Shown one piece after another: positions 7,332-14,762 of a stretch of DNA of 14,798 nucleotides. Numbering within the stretch: the stretch's first letter is position 1; every line of letters begins with the position of its first letter. Made by a program: the position numbers and the translations under genes. This DNA comes from an uncultured Collinsella sp. (lineage in GTDB: Bacteria > Actinomycetota > Coriobacteriia > Coriobacteriales > Coriobacteriaceae): assembly GCA_900557455.1 (NCBI GenBank), contig USSM01000016.1:1-14798 (forward strand), given 5' to 3'. A model generated the notes under the pieces. It ran no database searches. It worked only from the letters and a program-made list of their open reading frames with translations, and was not told the DNA's origin.

Positions 7332-7358
7332 GCGTGATACCATACTGACGGTAATAAT
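7330..7358 (+). promoter_or_regulatory. Promoter driving the B12 riboswitch operon
   Basis: TTGCGT (7330-7335) and AATAAT (7353-7358, 5 of 6 consensus bases) are separated by 17 nt. The -35 box overlaps the last two T residues of the preceding terminator. Transcription would start near 7365, just ahead of the first riboswitch stem. Confidence 0.6.
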
Positions 7359-7367
7359 CAATGGCCT

Positions 7368-7540
7368 AGATGGTGGTGCGGAGACGCACGAATGCGCGGT
7401 TTTCCTGCGCATTTGGGAGAATCGGGGTGCGAATCCCCGGCTGTACCAGTAACCGTAATTCCTCTTGGCTCGGGATGCTCGCGTCGCAGATCGGACGACG
7501 CGCCCGAGCCGTTAAGGTTAAGTCGGATCGCCTCCCATCT
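7368..7540 (+). ncRNA. Cobalamin (B12) riboswitch
   Basis: The conserved core of the cobalamin riboswitch family is readable: GGGAGAATC then GGGGTGCGAATCCCC and GGCTGTACCAGTAACCGTAA between about 7415 and 7458. The downstream B12-box equivalent AAGTCGGATCGCCT is at 7520-7533. AGATGG (7368-7373) pairs with CCATCT (7535-7540) as the closing P1 stem, which sets the limits at about 173 nt. A GC-rich peripheral hairpin lies between the core and the B12 box. Cobalamin riboswitches normally shut off downstream genes when the ligand is plentiful, so the two following surface-protein genes should be made under B12 shortage. The ligand subtype (adenosyl or methyl/aquo form) cannot be read with confidence. 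Confidence 0.9.
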
Positions 7541-7551
7541 TGCATGCGGCT

Positions 7552-7565
7552 GCGGCGTATGCCGC
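7552..7565 (+). promoter_or_regulatory. Hairpin downstream of the riboswitch aptamer
   Basis: GCGGC (7552-7556) pairs with GCCGC (7561-7565) around the loop GTAT. TGCA at 7541-7544 can pair with TGCA at 7571-7574 to extend it. It lies directly after the aptamer and just before a purine-rich tract (GGAGGGAAGGGGG, 7584-7596), so it may be part of the expression platform, for example the loop that makes the kissing contact found in this riboswitch class. The pairing partner is not established. Confidence 0.4.
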
Positions 7566-7674
7566 CGGTGTGCATAGGGCTCTGGAGGGAAGGGGGACCC
7601 CGATGGGGGAACTCGAGCGCAGCATGCGCGATGACGTGGGCCAGCCTCAGGGCAACGCTCCAAGTACAGACAGT

Positions 7675-7680
7675 AGGAGA
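7675..7680 (+). promoter_or_regulatory. Ribosome binding site that favours the 7684 start
   Basis: AGGAGA precedes ATG codons at 7684 (4 nt after AGGAG) and 7690 (10 nt after AGGAG). The competing ATG at 7603 has its own purine-rich tract at 7584-7596 but would give a very long N-terminal region before the signal peptide. Confidence 0.5.
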
Positions 7681-7683
7681 CAA

Positions 7684-10600
7684 ATGGATATGTTCGAGGA
7701 CGAGCGCCAGCGCGCCTCGCATCGTCGTGGCGCAATTGCGCGCGGTGTAGCAAAGCGCGGCCTGGTGGCATTCCTGGCCTTCGCGATGGTCTTTGGCACC
7801 ACGCCGGCCCAGCTGTGGGCCGACGGCGTCGAGGGCATTGCCGAGGCTGTGGCTCAGGCTACGACGCCGGGCGAGGACGCGGGAGCTGCGGACGGTGCTG
7901 CAGATAACACCGCGGCTGCTACTGGCGCAAACGATTCGGCTGCCGATAAATCCTCCGAAACTGGGGATACGAGTCCAGTCGCGCCTGACAACGCGAGCAA
8001 TGACGCGCTAGGCGACCCCGCTGCGTCAGACCCCGCTTCGGCCTCTCCGGCGAACGAGGCGTCCGACACCACCGCCGAGACCGGCGATGCGCCCGCGGTG
8101 GTCAGCGAGCCCAATGCAGCTAAGGCCGCACCCCGTGCCGCTGCCACGCTTTCCTCTAAAAATGGTGTCAGCGTCGGAAAGAGCCAGTCGCCTTCTCGCT
8201 GGACTGGCTCTAACGTCACTGGCTTTATCCAGAGCAATACTACGCTCTATGCGAATGTCTGGACTTCGTCCAGCAAGCGCGCCAGTGTTTCGGGTTGCAC
8301 CTATCAGTGGCTTGCTGCCGATATCGCCAACAAGAGCGATGCGGACAACTCTGCGTTTGTTGCTGTCGAGGGCCAGACGAGCTCATCGATCGTTCTGGAC
8401 GATGCCCTGCGCACTCAGCTTAACGGCAAGTGCCTGCGCGTTCGCATTACCGATGCAAGCGGTAACGTTATCTACGGCCCGACTAGGGGCGCCAACAACC
8501 AAAAGCTGACGGCAACGACCGCCGTCAAGGCACCCGTTCCTACCAAGACGGCCCTGGATGCAAAGTCTTATGTCCTCATCCAGTCTTCGGCAGACGATTC
8601 GAGTTCGATTTCGTCCGTTAAGGCAGAGACACTGAACCCTGGCACTACGCTTTGGGCGAATGCCTATGACGGCGAAGCGGTTCCCAACAAGCGTATTGCG
8701 GCACAGGCCGGCTGGACCTATCAGTGGCTTGCGTCTGACGTGCGCGATGCCGAGGATTCCGCCTATCAGGCAATTCCGGGCCAGACCGACCAGTCGCTGA
8801 CGATCACGGATGAACTCGCATCGCAGCTTGCGGGCAAGTACATTCGCGTTAAGGTTGTCGGTGACGGTCAAGAGCTGTTCGGCCCGAGCAGCTCTTTAAA
8901 GACGCCCTCGTCTGTTGACTACAATACTCCGGGTCCTGTTGCCGCGAGCGGCCAGATCGCATTAGACCATATCGTTCTTGCTTATAACGGTGCCGAATTT
9001 GGCAACGATTACGAGAGCGTTCCGAGTGCCAACGTCGGCGACACGATTAAGGCTGCTGCCTACTACCTCAACTACGACACGCCGACTGTCCTCTACGGTT
9101 CCGACAAGGTCGATTTTTCTTGGTGGGTGGCCGATTCCGCCGACGGCTCGTTCGAGCAGGTTGCAACTGGTGACACCTACACGGTTACCAAGGAGTGCGC
9201 GAACCGCTACCTCAAGGTTGTCGCTAAGGCCAAGAAGGGTATCCCCGGCTCTGATAGCTGTGAGACCAAGGCGGGCCGCATTCTGCCCAAGGGCGCGACG
9301 ACGCTCGATTCAGTTGCATTTACCAATGCGAGCAAGGGCGCCAAGGACACTGGCTCTACGATTGAGGCGTGCGCCTACAAGGCGGTCGATTACTCGTCTG
9401 AGCCGGTTACCGAGGGCGTTACCTACACGTGGCGTTGGTCCTCTGTCGACCCGTCTTCCTCTGCGTTTGATGCGAAGACCGACTGGCATGTGGTCGAGGG
9501 CAAAACCGACAGCAGCTTTACGATTCCCGATGACTACGCCAAGCGCTGGGTGAGCGTGTCGGCCACTGCGGGCGATAACACCGTAGAGGCGACTACTGCT
9601 GTGGCCGTTAAGGCCGCAGGCTCGCACGAGCTGTTCCTGACGTATCTCAAAAAGATCGTCGGCGATCAGAGCGATGACGCCAAGTTTGTCTACAAGAGTG
9701 GCGAAAAGATCGGTGTTACTGCATTCGAGAAGACGCCTGCAGGAACAAAGGGTGCCGAGCTTACATCTGATCAACTGACCTATACGTGGCAGATTGCCGA
9801 TAGCTCCCAGGGTCCGTTCACGACGCTGACGGATGAGAACGCCCATAGGCCGTCGTTCGTAATTTCGCAAAAGTACGTCGGCAAGTACCTCAAGTGCATC
9901 GTCGACGGTGGCTACAACACCGACTATGCCTCCACACGTTATGCCATCGCTAAGGGTGAAGATGCCAAGGCGTATACCCTGACATCGGTTAATGTCGCTT
10001 CGAGCGGCAACCTTGCACAGGTCGGCGGAACGCTTACCCCTACTGCCAATTACATGGCAACGGGCGATTGGGGCGATTACGAGACGGCACTCCCCGAGGG
10101 CTCCCTCGTCGATTACCGCTGGTATCTCGCCGATGACGCTGAGGGCACAAATGCCCACGAGCTGTTTGGCGCCGACGAAACGACCGGCGCGATCACGCTT
10201 CCCGCCTCGGCTGAGGGCAAATACGCCTATGTCGTGGCAAACGCCGGCAACAACGATGTCAAGAGCACCGCTTGGCTCGTTAATTCTTCCGACGAAAAGT
10301 CTCTTTCCGTTAACGTCAGGGTTGTAGGCGTAAGCAAACACGATGTCGGTCAGTCCTATGACCTTGTGGACTGGGTGCCGACGGCCTCGTTTGAGTGGTC
10401 GAGTACCCAAAAAATGTCTGCCTGGGACATCTTTGCCAAGGTGCTTGACGACGCCGGCTATAGCTATAGCACGGACGGTGGCGTTCCCTATTCGGTTACG
10501 AACCCCGATAAGTCCCAGACGCTCGCGACGGAAAACACGGCGTCCGGCTATAAGTACTGGCGTTTTGATATTAATGGCAAGGCTGCCAACTCTTATGCCA

Positions 10601-13600
10601 CGGGCTACTACCCGAGCGATGGCGACACGCTCGAGCTGGTGTACGAGGATCCCACGGGCGCGGTTTCCACGCAGGTTTCCGCGACGTGTTCGGTCGTCGG
10701 CACCGACGCCAAGGGTGCTCAGCAGACCTGGGCTGCCGCTCAGAACATTACGCTGAAGAAAGGCTCGACTGCGGCCGACCTCTCCGAACAGCTTTTCAAG
10801 CAGACTGGCCTTAAGGCCGACTACGACCCCGATGGCAGCTGGGGTTGGGCGCTCAACTCGATCACGTCGCCCTTCGACTCCGACCGCACGCTCGCCTACG
10901 ACTCGGCGACCGGCGCGTACTGGCAGCTGTTCATCAACGGCAAGTCCTCCATGGTCGGCGCCGGCGGCTACACGCTCAAGGCCGGCGACTCCGTCGTCTG
11001 GTGCTACTCGAAGTACAACGACCCCGCTCCTGCCGATCAGCTTTCGGTAAGCTGCACCGTTATCGGCCAGGATGCTTCGGGCGCCCAGCAGACGTGGGCA
11101 CAGCCTACGACAGCTCTCGTGGACGAGGGAACAACCGCTGCTGACCTTTCCGAGCAGATCTTTAAAAAGTCTGGCATTGGCGCCAAAACGGGGGAGAGCT
11201 CGTTTGGCTGGTATCTCGAGTCGCTGACCTCGCCGTTCGAAAAGAACGTGACCCTCTCGAGCGAGAAGGTTGACGAAAACACCTGGAAATATTGGCAGTT
11301 CTTTGTCAATGGCAAGCCTGTTGATGTTGGTGCGGGCGCCTATACGCTTAAGGCAAGCGACGAGATTGCTTGGGTCTATGGCTCCGACGGCACCATGCCT
11401 GGTCAGGTCTCCGTTTCGATGGAGATCATCGGCAAGAAGGACGATAAGGCTCAGCGCTGGACTGATCCTTCGATGCAGGTGTTTGTCGAGGGCACGACGA
11501 TCAAGGATGCCTCTGCTGCCTACTTCGATGCCGTTGGCGTCAAGTCCAAGATGTACGACCAATTTGGTTATTGGGGCGTTCACACTCTTGTCTCTCCGCT
11601 TGATGGCACCGAGCTGTCGGGTGCTTGGTCGTTCTTTGTCAACGGCGTTCCTGGGTCTCAGCTCGATAGCGACTATGTGCTCAAGTCGGGTGACAAGATC
11701 GTCTGGGCTTATGCTGCTGGCGATACCGTTCCTAATCCCGATGAAGTCGTAGTTGACCCGAGCGCTTCGCGCCCGACCGATTGGAAAGCCGACTGGAGCG
11801 GCAATTCCAATGCGGTGGTCGAGAACGTGTCCACGCCTACGGGCGCGCTGGCAAGCTCTTGGACGTTTGATTGGAAGGCCTATTCGGGCGCCACGTACCC
11901 CAACGCGAGCGAGCCGATTGTCGTAAACGGCAATGTGTATCTTGCCGTCAACAAGCGCTTGCTTAAGATCGATGCCGAGTCGGGCAAGGTGCTTGCCGAG
12001 TCGAACCTTAAGACTGCGATTGGCTACACGACGCGTCCGATTTATACGAACGGCTTGGTCATCGTTCCGCTCGACGGTGGTGCGGTCCAGGCCCTGACGG
12101 CCGATACGCTCACGACGGTTTGGGTTACCGACCCTGTGAGCAAAACTGCTCAGTCGAATTCTCAGCTGACGGTCGACGGCAACTACCTGTATGTCGGCAC
12201 CGTTGATGTCGACTATGGTAAGGGCGTGTATAACAACGGCCATCTGACGCGCATCAATATCCTGACCGGTGCCGTTTCCTGGCAGCACGTCAACGCCGAT
12301 GAGGGTTATTACTGGACGGGTGCTACCGTGGGTGACGGCTTTATTCTGGTTCCCACCAGCGCCGGTACCGTTGAGATGCTCGGCAAGTCTTCGGGCGCTG
12401 TGCTTGGAAGCGTTTCCGTTGGGGCTATCGTTAACTCCTCCTGTGTGCTCTCCGCCGACGGTAGCCATGCTTATCTGATTTCGCGCGATGGCAAGCTGCA
12501 CGTTTTGGCGATTTCTGACGGTAGTTCGCGTGGTGCGGATGCCGCTTCGCGCATTTCCGAAGAGCGCGTCGTCGACCTGGGTCTTACGGGATGCGCCTGC
12601 ATGCCTACGCTGTATGGCAACAAGCTGATTGTCGGCGGCGAGGTTTCCGGTGGCTCTGCGCTGGCGATTGTCGACCTTGATAATGACTTTGCTACGACGT
12701 TGGTTTCGTCTGCTGATGGCTCCGCGCTTCCCATCGGCGGCATCAAGGGTGCACCGCTCGTGAGCGCCCAGGCAGATGGCACGTATGTCTACTTCACGGT
12801 TAACTACGGTGCGACTTCCGACTATGTGAACTACACCTCGGGCGGCGGTGTCTATCGCTACAAGCTGGGTGACGCGCAGGCGACCGGTGCGTTTAGCGCA
12901 ACGGGACACAACAACTACTGCGACTCGCCGATTGCCTGCGACGCCAAGGGCAACCTCTACTACATCAACGATTCCGGCACGTTGTTCAAGCTGAATGGTG
13001 GCGTTAAGGTCTCGTTCGAGACTGGCGATGGTTCCAAGGTCGATTTCCAGACTACGGCCGACGGCAAGCTGGTTAAGCCTGCCGATCCGACGCGTGAGGG
13101 CTACACCTTCGGTGGCTGGTACACCGATGAGGCTTGCACGGAGGCGTATGACTTCAGCACGCCGGTGACGGCCGATATGACGCTGTATGCCAAGTGGACC
13201 AAGAACGCCGTTAACCCTGACGGCAATGGCGGTTCTGGCTCTAACGGTGGCAGCGGCTCCGGCACTGGTGCTGGTACCGGCACGGGCGCTGGCGCGGGCA
13301 CTGGCTCCGGCTCGAAGGGTGGCGCTGTCGCCCCGGGTCAGAAGCCGGTGACCAAGACGACGGTGTCGACCAAGACCGGGACCAAGGACAACAAGTCCGA
13401 CAAGAAGGACTCCGACAAGTCCGACAAGAAGGACGAGAAGAAGTCTGACAAGAAGGACGGCAAGTCCGACAAGAAGTCCGACTCCAAGTCCGACAAGGCA
13501 TCCGCTTCCACGACCACTGCCAAGAAGTCCACTGAGGCTTCCGCGCAGGAGTCTGGCCTCAACCCGCTCGCTATTGTCGGCATCGCGGCCGGCGTGATCG

Positions 13601-13665
13601 GCCTCGCGCTCATCGCCGTCTTCATGCTGACCAAGCGCGGCAAGGGTGACGGTAATGCCCGATAA
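7684..13665 (+). CDS. Giant surface protein with Ig-like modules, four transcobalamin-like (DUF4430) domains and a beta-propeller; putative corrinoid capture protein
   Basis: The protein is 1993 residues from the ATG at 7684; 7690 and 7603 are alternatives. A signal peptide (core 26-38, cleavage near Ala46) is followed by an acidic Ala-rich linker to about 155. Six Ig-like modules, marked by YQWLAAD-type and GKYIRVKV-type strands, run to about 870. Four DUF4430 domains follow (about 875-992, 998-1114, 1120-1236, 1242-1347), each ending in patterns like FFVNG...YTLKAGDxVxW. A PQQ-like beta-propeller occupies about 1393-1772 and an InlB-type repeat (GYTFGGWYTDEA, LYAKW) 1773-1841. A Gly/Ser linker, a Lys/Asp/Ser stalk, a membrane helix (1960-1982) and a basic tail end it, with no LPXTG. 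The cobalamin riboswitch and the domains' kinship to the transcobalamin beta domain suggest B12 or corrinoid binding at the cell surface; this is inferred. A general adhesin is the alternative. Confidence 0.85.
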   Translation: MDMFEDERQRASHRRGAIARGVAKRGLVAFLAFAMVFGTTPAQLWADGVEGIAEAVAQATTPGEDAGAADGAADNTAAATGANDSAADKSSETGDTSPVAPDNASNDALGDPAASDPASASPANEASDTTAETGDAPAVVSEPNAAKAAPRAAATLSSKNGVSVGKSQSPSRWTGSNVTGFIQSNTTLYANVWTSSSKRASVSGCTYQWLAADIANKSDADNSAFVAVEGQTSSSIVLDDALRTQLNGKCLRVRITDASGNVIYGPTRGANNQKLTATTAVKAPVPTKTALDAKSYVLIQSSADDSSSISSVKAETLNPGTTLWANAYDGEAVPNKRIAAQAGWTYQWLASDVRDAEDSAYQAIPGQTDQSLTITDELASQLAGKYIRVKVVGDGQELFGPSSSLKTPSSVDYNTPGPVAASGQIALDHIVLAYNGAEFGNDYESVPSANVGDTIKAAAYYLNYDTPTVLYGSDKVDFSWWVADSADGSFEQVATGDTYTVTKECANRYLKVVAKAKKGIPGSDSCETKAGRILPKGATTLDSVAFTNASKGAKDTGSTIEACAYKAVDYSSEPVTEGVTYTWRWSSVDPSSSAFDAKTDWHVVEGKTDSSFTIPDDYAKRWVSVSATAGDNTVEATTAVAVKAAGSHELFLTYLKKIVGDQSDDAKFVYKSGEKIGVTAFEKTPAGTKGAELTSDQLTYTWQIADSSQGPFTTLTDENAHRPSFVISQKYVGKYLKCIVDGGYNTDYASTRYAIAKGEDAKAYTLTSVNVASSGNLAQVGGTLTPTANYMATGDWGDYETALPEGSLVDYRWYLADDAEGTNAHELFGADETTGAITLPASAEGKYAYVVANAGNNDVKSTAWLVNSSDEKSLSVNVRVVGVSKHDVGQSYDLVDWVPTASFEWSSTQKMSAWDIFAKVLDDAGYSYSTDGGVPYSVTNPDKSQTLATENTASGYKYWRFDINGKAANSYATGYYPSDGDTLELVYEDPTGAVSTQVSATCSVVGTDAKGAQQTWAAAQNITLKKGSTAADLSEQLFKQTGLKADYDPDGSWGWALNSITSPFDSDRTLAYDSATGAYWQLFINGKSSMVGAGGYTLKAGDSVVWCYSKYNDPAPADQLSVSCTVIGQDASGAQQTWAQPTTALVDEGTTAADLSEQIFKKSGIGAKTGESSFGWYLESLTSPFEKNVTLSSEKVDENTWKYWQFFVNGKPVDVGAGAYTLKASDEIAWVYGSDGTMPGQVSVSMEIIGKKDDKAQRWTDPSMQVFVEGTTIKDASAAYFDAVGVKSKMYDQFGYWGVHTLVSPLDGTELSGAWSFFVNGVPGSQLDSDYVLKSGDKIVWAYAAGDTVPNPDEVVVDPSASRPTDWKADWSGNSNAVVENVSTPTGALASSWTFDWKAYSGATYPNASEPIVVNGNVYLAVNKRLLKIDAESGKVLAESNLKTAIGYTTRPIYTNGLVIVPLDGGAVQALTADTLTTVWVTDPVSKTAQSNSQLTVDGNYLYVGTVDVDYGKGVYNNGHLTRINILTGAVSWQHVNADEGYYWTGATVGDGFILVPTSAGTVEMLGKSSGAVLGSVSVGAIVNSSCVLSADGSHAYLISRDGKLHVLAISDGSSRGADAASRISEERVVDLGLTGCACMPTLYGNKLIVGGEVSGGSALAIVDLDNDFATTLVSSADGSALPIGGIKGAPLVSAQADGTYVYFTVNYGATSDYVNYTSGGGVYRYKLGDAQATGAFSATGHNNYCDSPIACDAKGNLYYINDSGTLFKLNGGVKVSFETGDGSKVDFQTTADGKLVKPADPTREGYTFGGWYTDEACTEAYDFSTPVTADMTLYAKWTKNAVNPDGNGGSGSNGGSGSGTGAGTGTGAGAGTGSGSKGGAVAPGQKPVTKTTVSTKTGTKDNKSDKKDSDKSDKKDEKKSDKKDGKSDKKSDSKSDKASASTTTAKKSTEASAQESGLNPLAIVGIAAGVIGLALIAVFMLTKRGKGDGNAR
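13393..13496 (+). repeat. In-frame tandem repeats encoding the Lys/Asp/Ser stalk
   Basis: AAGTCCGACAAGAAGGAC is at 13393-13410 and 13417-13434, with near-copies starting at 13441 and 13462. The period is 24, 24 and then 21 nt, always a multiple of three. It encodes KSDKKD-type units between the globular part and the membrane helix. Slippage would change stalk length without breaking the frame. Confidence 0.8.
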
Positions 13666-14557
13666 GCCCAAGGAGACCAACGGGCAGCAGCCCGACTCCT
13701 CGTTTATCCAGCTCGACGATGCAAAGCAAAAGGGCGCCGCTTCGGCGGCGTCCGCCCCGCGGCGCAAGGCACTTGTCGGCGTTTTTACGGCTGCTTGCGT
13801 TGCCCTGATTGTCGTCTCGCTGGGGTTTGTCCATCCCTCCACAAGCGGTGCCTGGTCCATCGACTGGATCGTTCAGGCCGTGACGGGGGAGAGCGTCGTT
13901 GCCAACGACGCCAGGGGAGCTGGCTCGGCTGCTGCTTCTGGCAAAGCTGACTCTAAGAACTCCAAGGCTTCGGGCGATGCGAAAGATAAGTCCAAGGACT
14001 CGGGTGACGCCAAGGGCGATTCCGAGTCTTCGAACAAGAGCTCGGATAAAAACTCGGATGGCAAAAAGTCTGAAGACCAGCGTGGCAAGAAGTCTGGCGA
14101 TGTATCGGCTGCTCAGAATACCGAAACTGCCGATACTTCTAACACGTCTGGTGGTACCTCTTCGGGCGGCGGCCAATCGTCTGGCGGCGCCTCTGCTTCT
14201 AACGGCGGAACCGCCTCCTCGGGCGGCCAGGGCGGCACGCAGGAGCCCAGTTACGTCACGGTGACGGTTGCGGTCACATCGAGCGCCGTGGGCAATCCTG
14301 TGTCCGCCGGCGGCACCTATACCTTTAACGAAGGTGCCACCGTCTACGACGCCCTATGCGCGCTCGGGCTTTCCGTCAACGCACACGGCTCATCGTACGG
14401 CACGTATGTCGCCGCGATCGGCGGTTTGGCCGAGAAGCAGTATGGCGGCACGAGCGGTTGGATGTACTCTGTCAACGGCTCGACGCCCATGACGGCCTGC
14501 AGCAACTACGTTCTCTCCAACGGCGACAACGTCGTCTGGTATTACGTAACAGGCTAG
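13655..14557 (+). CDS. Membrane-anchored protein with one transcobalamin-like (DUF4430) domain
   Basis: The protein is 300 residues. The ATG at 13655 has AAGGGTG (13642-13648) 6 nt upstream; a GTG at 13646 is less likely. The gene overlaps the end of the giant protein gene by 11 nt, implying coupled translation. Residues 1-38 are polar, 39-59 form a membrane helix or uncleaved signal, and about 75-195 are a low-complexity stalk rich in Ser, Lys, Asp and Gly. Residues 201-300 form a DUF4430 domain, with YTFNEGATVYDAL, GWMYSVNG and NYVLSNGDNVVWYYV. The domain is related to the beta domain of transcobalamin and intrinsic factor. It should display one such domain outside the membrane and act with the larger protein under the same B12 riboswitch, perhaps relaying ligand to a transporter. 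No transporter gene is in the window. Domain call firm; ligand inferred. Confidence 0.9.
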   Translation: MPDKPKETNGQQPDSSFIQLDDAKQKGAASAASAPRRKALVGVFTAACVALIVVSLGFVHPSTSGAWSIDWIVQAVTGESVVANDARGAGSAAASGKADSKNSKASGDAKDKSKDSGDAKGDSESSNKSSDKNSDGKKSEDQRGKKSGDVSAAQNTETADTSNTSGGTSSGGGQSSGGASASNGGTASSGGQGGTQEPSYVTVTVAVTSSAVGNPVSAGGTYTFNEGATVYDALCALGLSVNAHGSSYGTYVAAIGGLAEKQYGGTSGWMYSVNGSTPMTACSNYVLSNGDNVVWYYVTG

Positions 14558-14578
14558 GGATCTCAACATAACGCACGG

Positions 14579-14618
14579 AACGGGCAGCTCGGACAAACAT
14601 CCAGGCCGCCCGTTTTTT
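14579..14618 (+). terminator. Terminator of the B12 riboswitch operon
   Basis: AACGGGC (14579-14585) pairs with GCCCGTT (14608-14614). After one mismatch GC (14587-14588) pairs with GC (14605-14606), and GGA (14591-14593) with TCC (14600-14602). A run of six T (14613-14618) follows, 21 nt and more past the stop. Confidence 0.9.
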
Positions 14619-14627
14619 GATGCGAAT

Positions 14628-14762
14628 GGGACGGAGTTTCCCAATCGAGGCTCAACCGGAAAGCGCGTCCCACTCTGGAGGCGGATTCCGGGATGCAGTT
14701 TCCGCTTCGATGGCCATTGGGAAACCGCGTCCCGTTCCGAGGTGGGACTGCGGACGATTTCC
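14628..14762. repeat. Tandem 62-nt hairpin units, intergenic
   Basis: Five related 14-19-nt segments alternate in orientation. GGGACGGAGTTTCC (14628-14641) faces GGAAAGCGCGTCCC (14658-14671), and GGGATGCAGTTTCC (14690-14703) faces GGAAACCGCGTCCC (14720-14733). A fifth, partial segment is at 14744-14762. The pairs form hairpins with 11 and 13 of 14 positions paired (counting one G-U), each with a 16-nt loop containing TCGA. Both arms repeat at exactly 62 nt. No gene was seen in this stretch. It may be an interspersed palindromic repeat or a structured RNA; it continues toward the window edge. Confidence 0.7.

Larger units (their letters stand above)
7226..7683 (+). other. Intergenic region: terminator, promoter and B12 riboswitch leader
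   Basis: These 458 nt without an assigned gene hold the UbiB-like gene's terminator (7304-7331), a promoter (7330-7358), a cobalamin riboswitch (7368-7540) and a leader of about 140 nt with a hairpin at 7552-7565. There is no U-tract between 7541 and 7683, so control by transcription termination is unlikely and control at translation initiation is favoured. Part of the leader from 7603 onward may be coding if the upstream ATG is used. Confidence 0.75.

Noticed and set aside
7541..7683. Transcription terminator as the riboswitch expression platform
   Set aside because: A GC hairpin exists at 7552-7565 but no T-run follows it anywhere before the start codon.
13540..13665. Sortase (LPXTG) anchor at the end of the giant protein
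   Set aside because: No LPXTG-like motif precedes the membrane helix; the end reads SGLNPLAIVG, then a hydrophobic helix and a basic tail, consistent with simple membrane anchoring.
9310..13860. A very long open frame (about 1516 codons) on the minus strand opposite the giant protein gene
   Set aside because: It lies antisense to a coding region with clear domains and a consistent reading frame. Its translation is rich in Arg, Val and Gly without recognisable domains, as expected from GC-rich codons read backwards.
14628..14762. CRISPR array
   Set aside because: Only two full units are present, the loops between arms are related rather than unique spacers, and the structure is pairs of inverted segments with no cas gene nearby.
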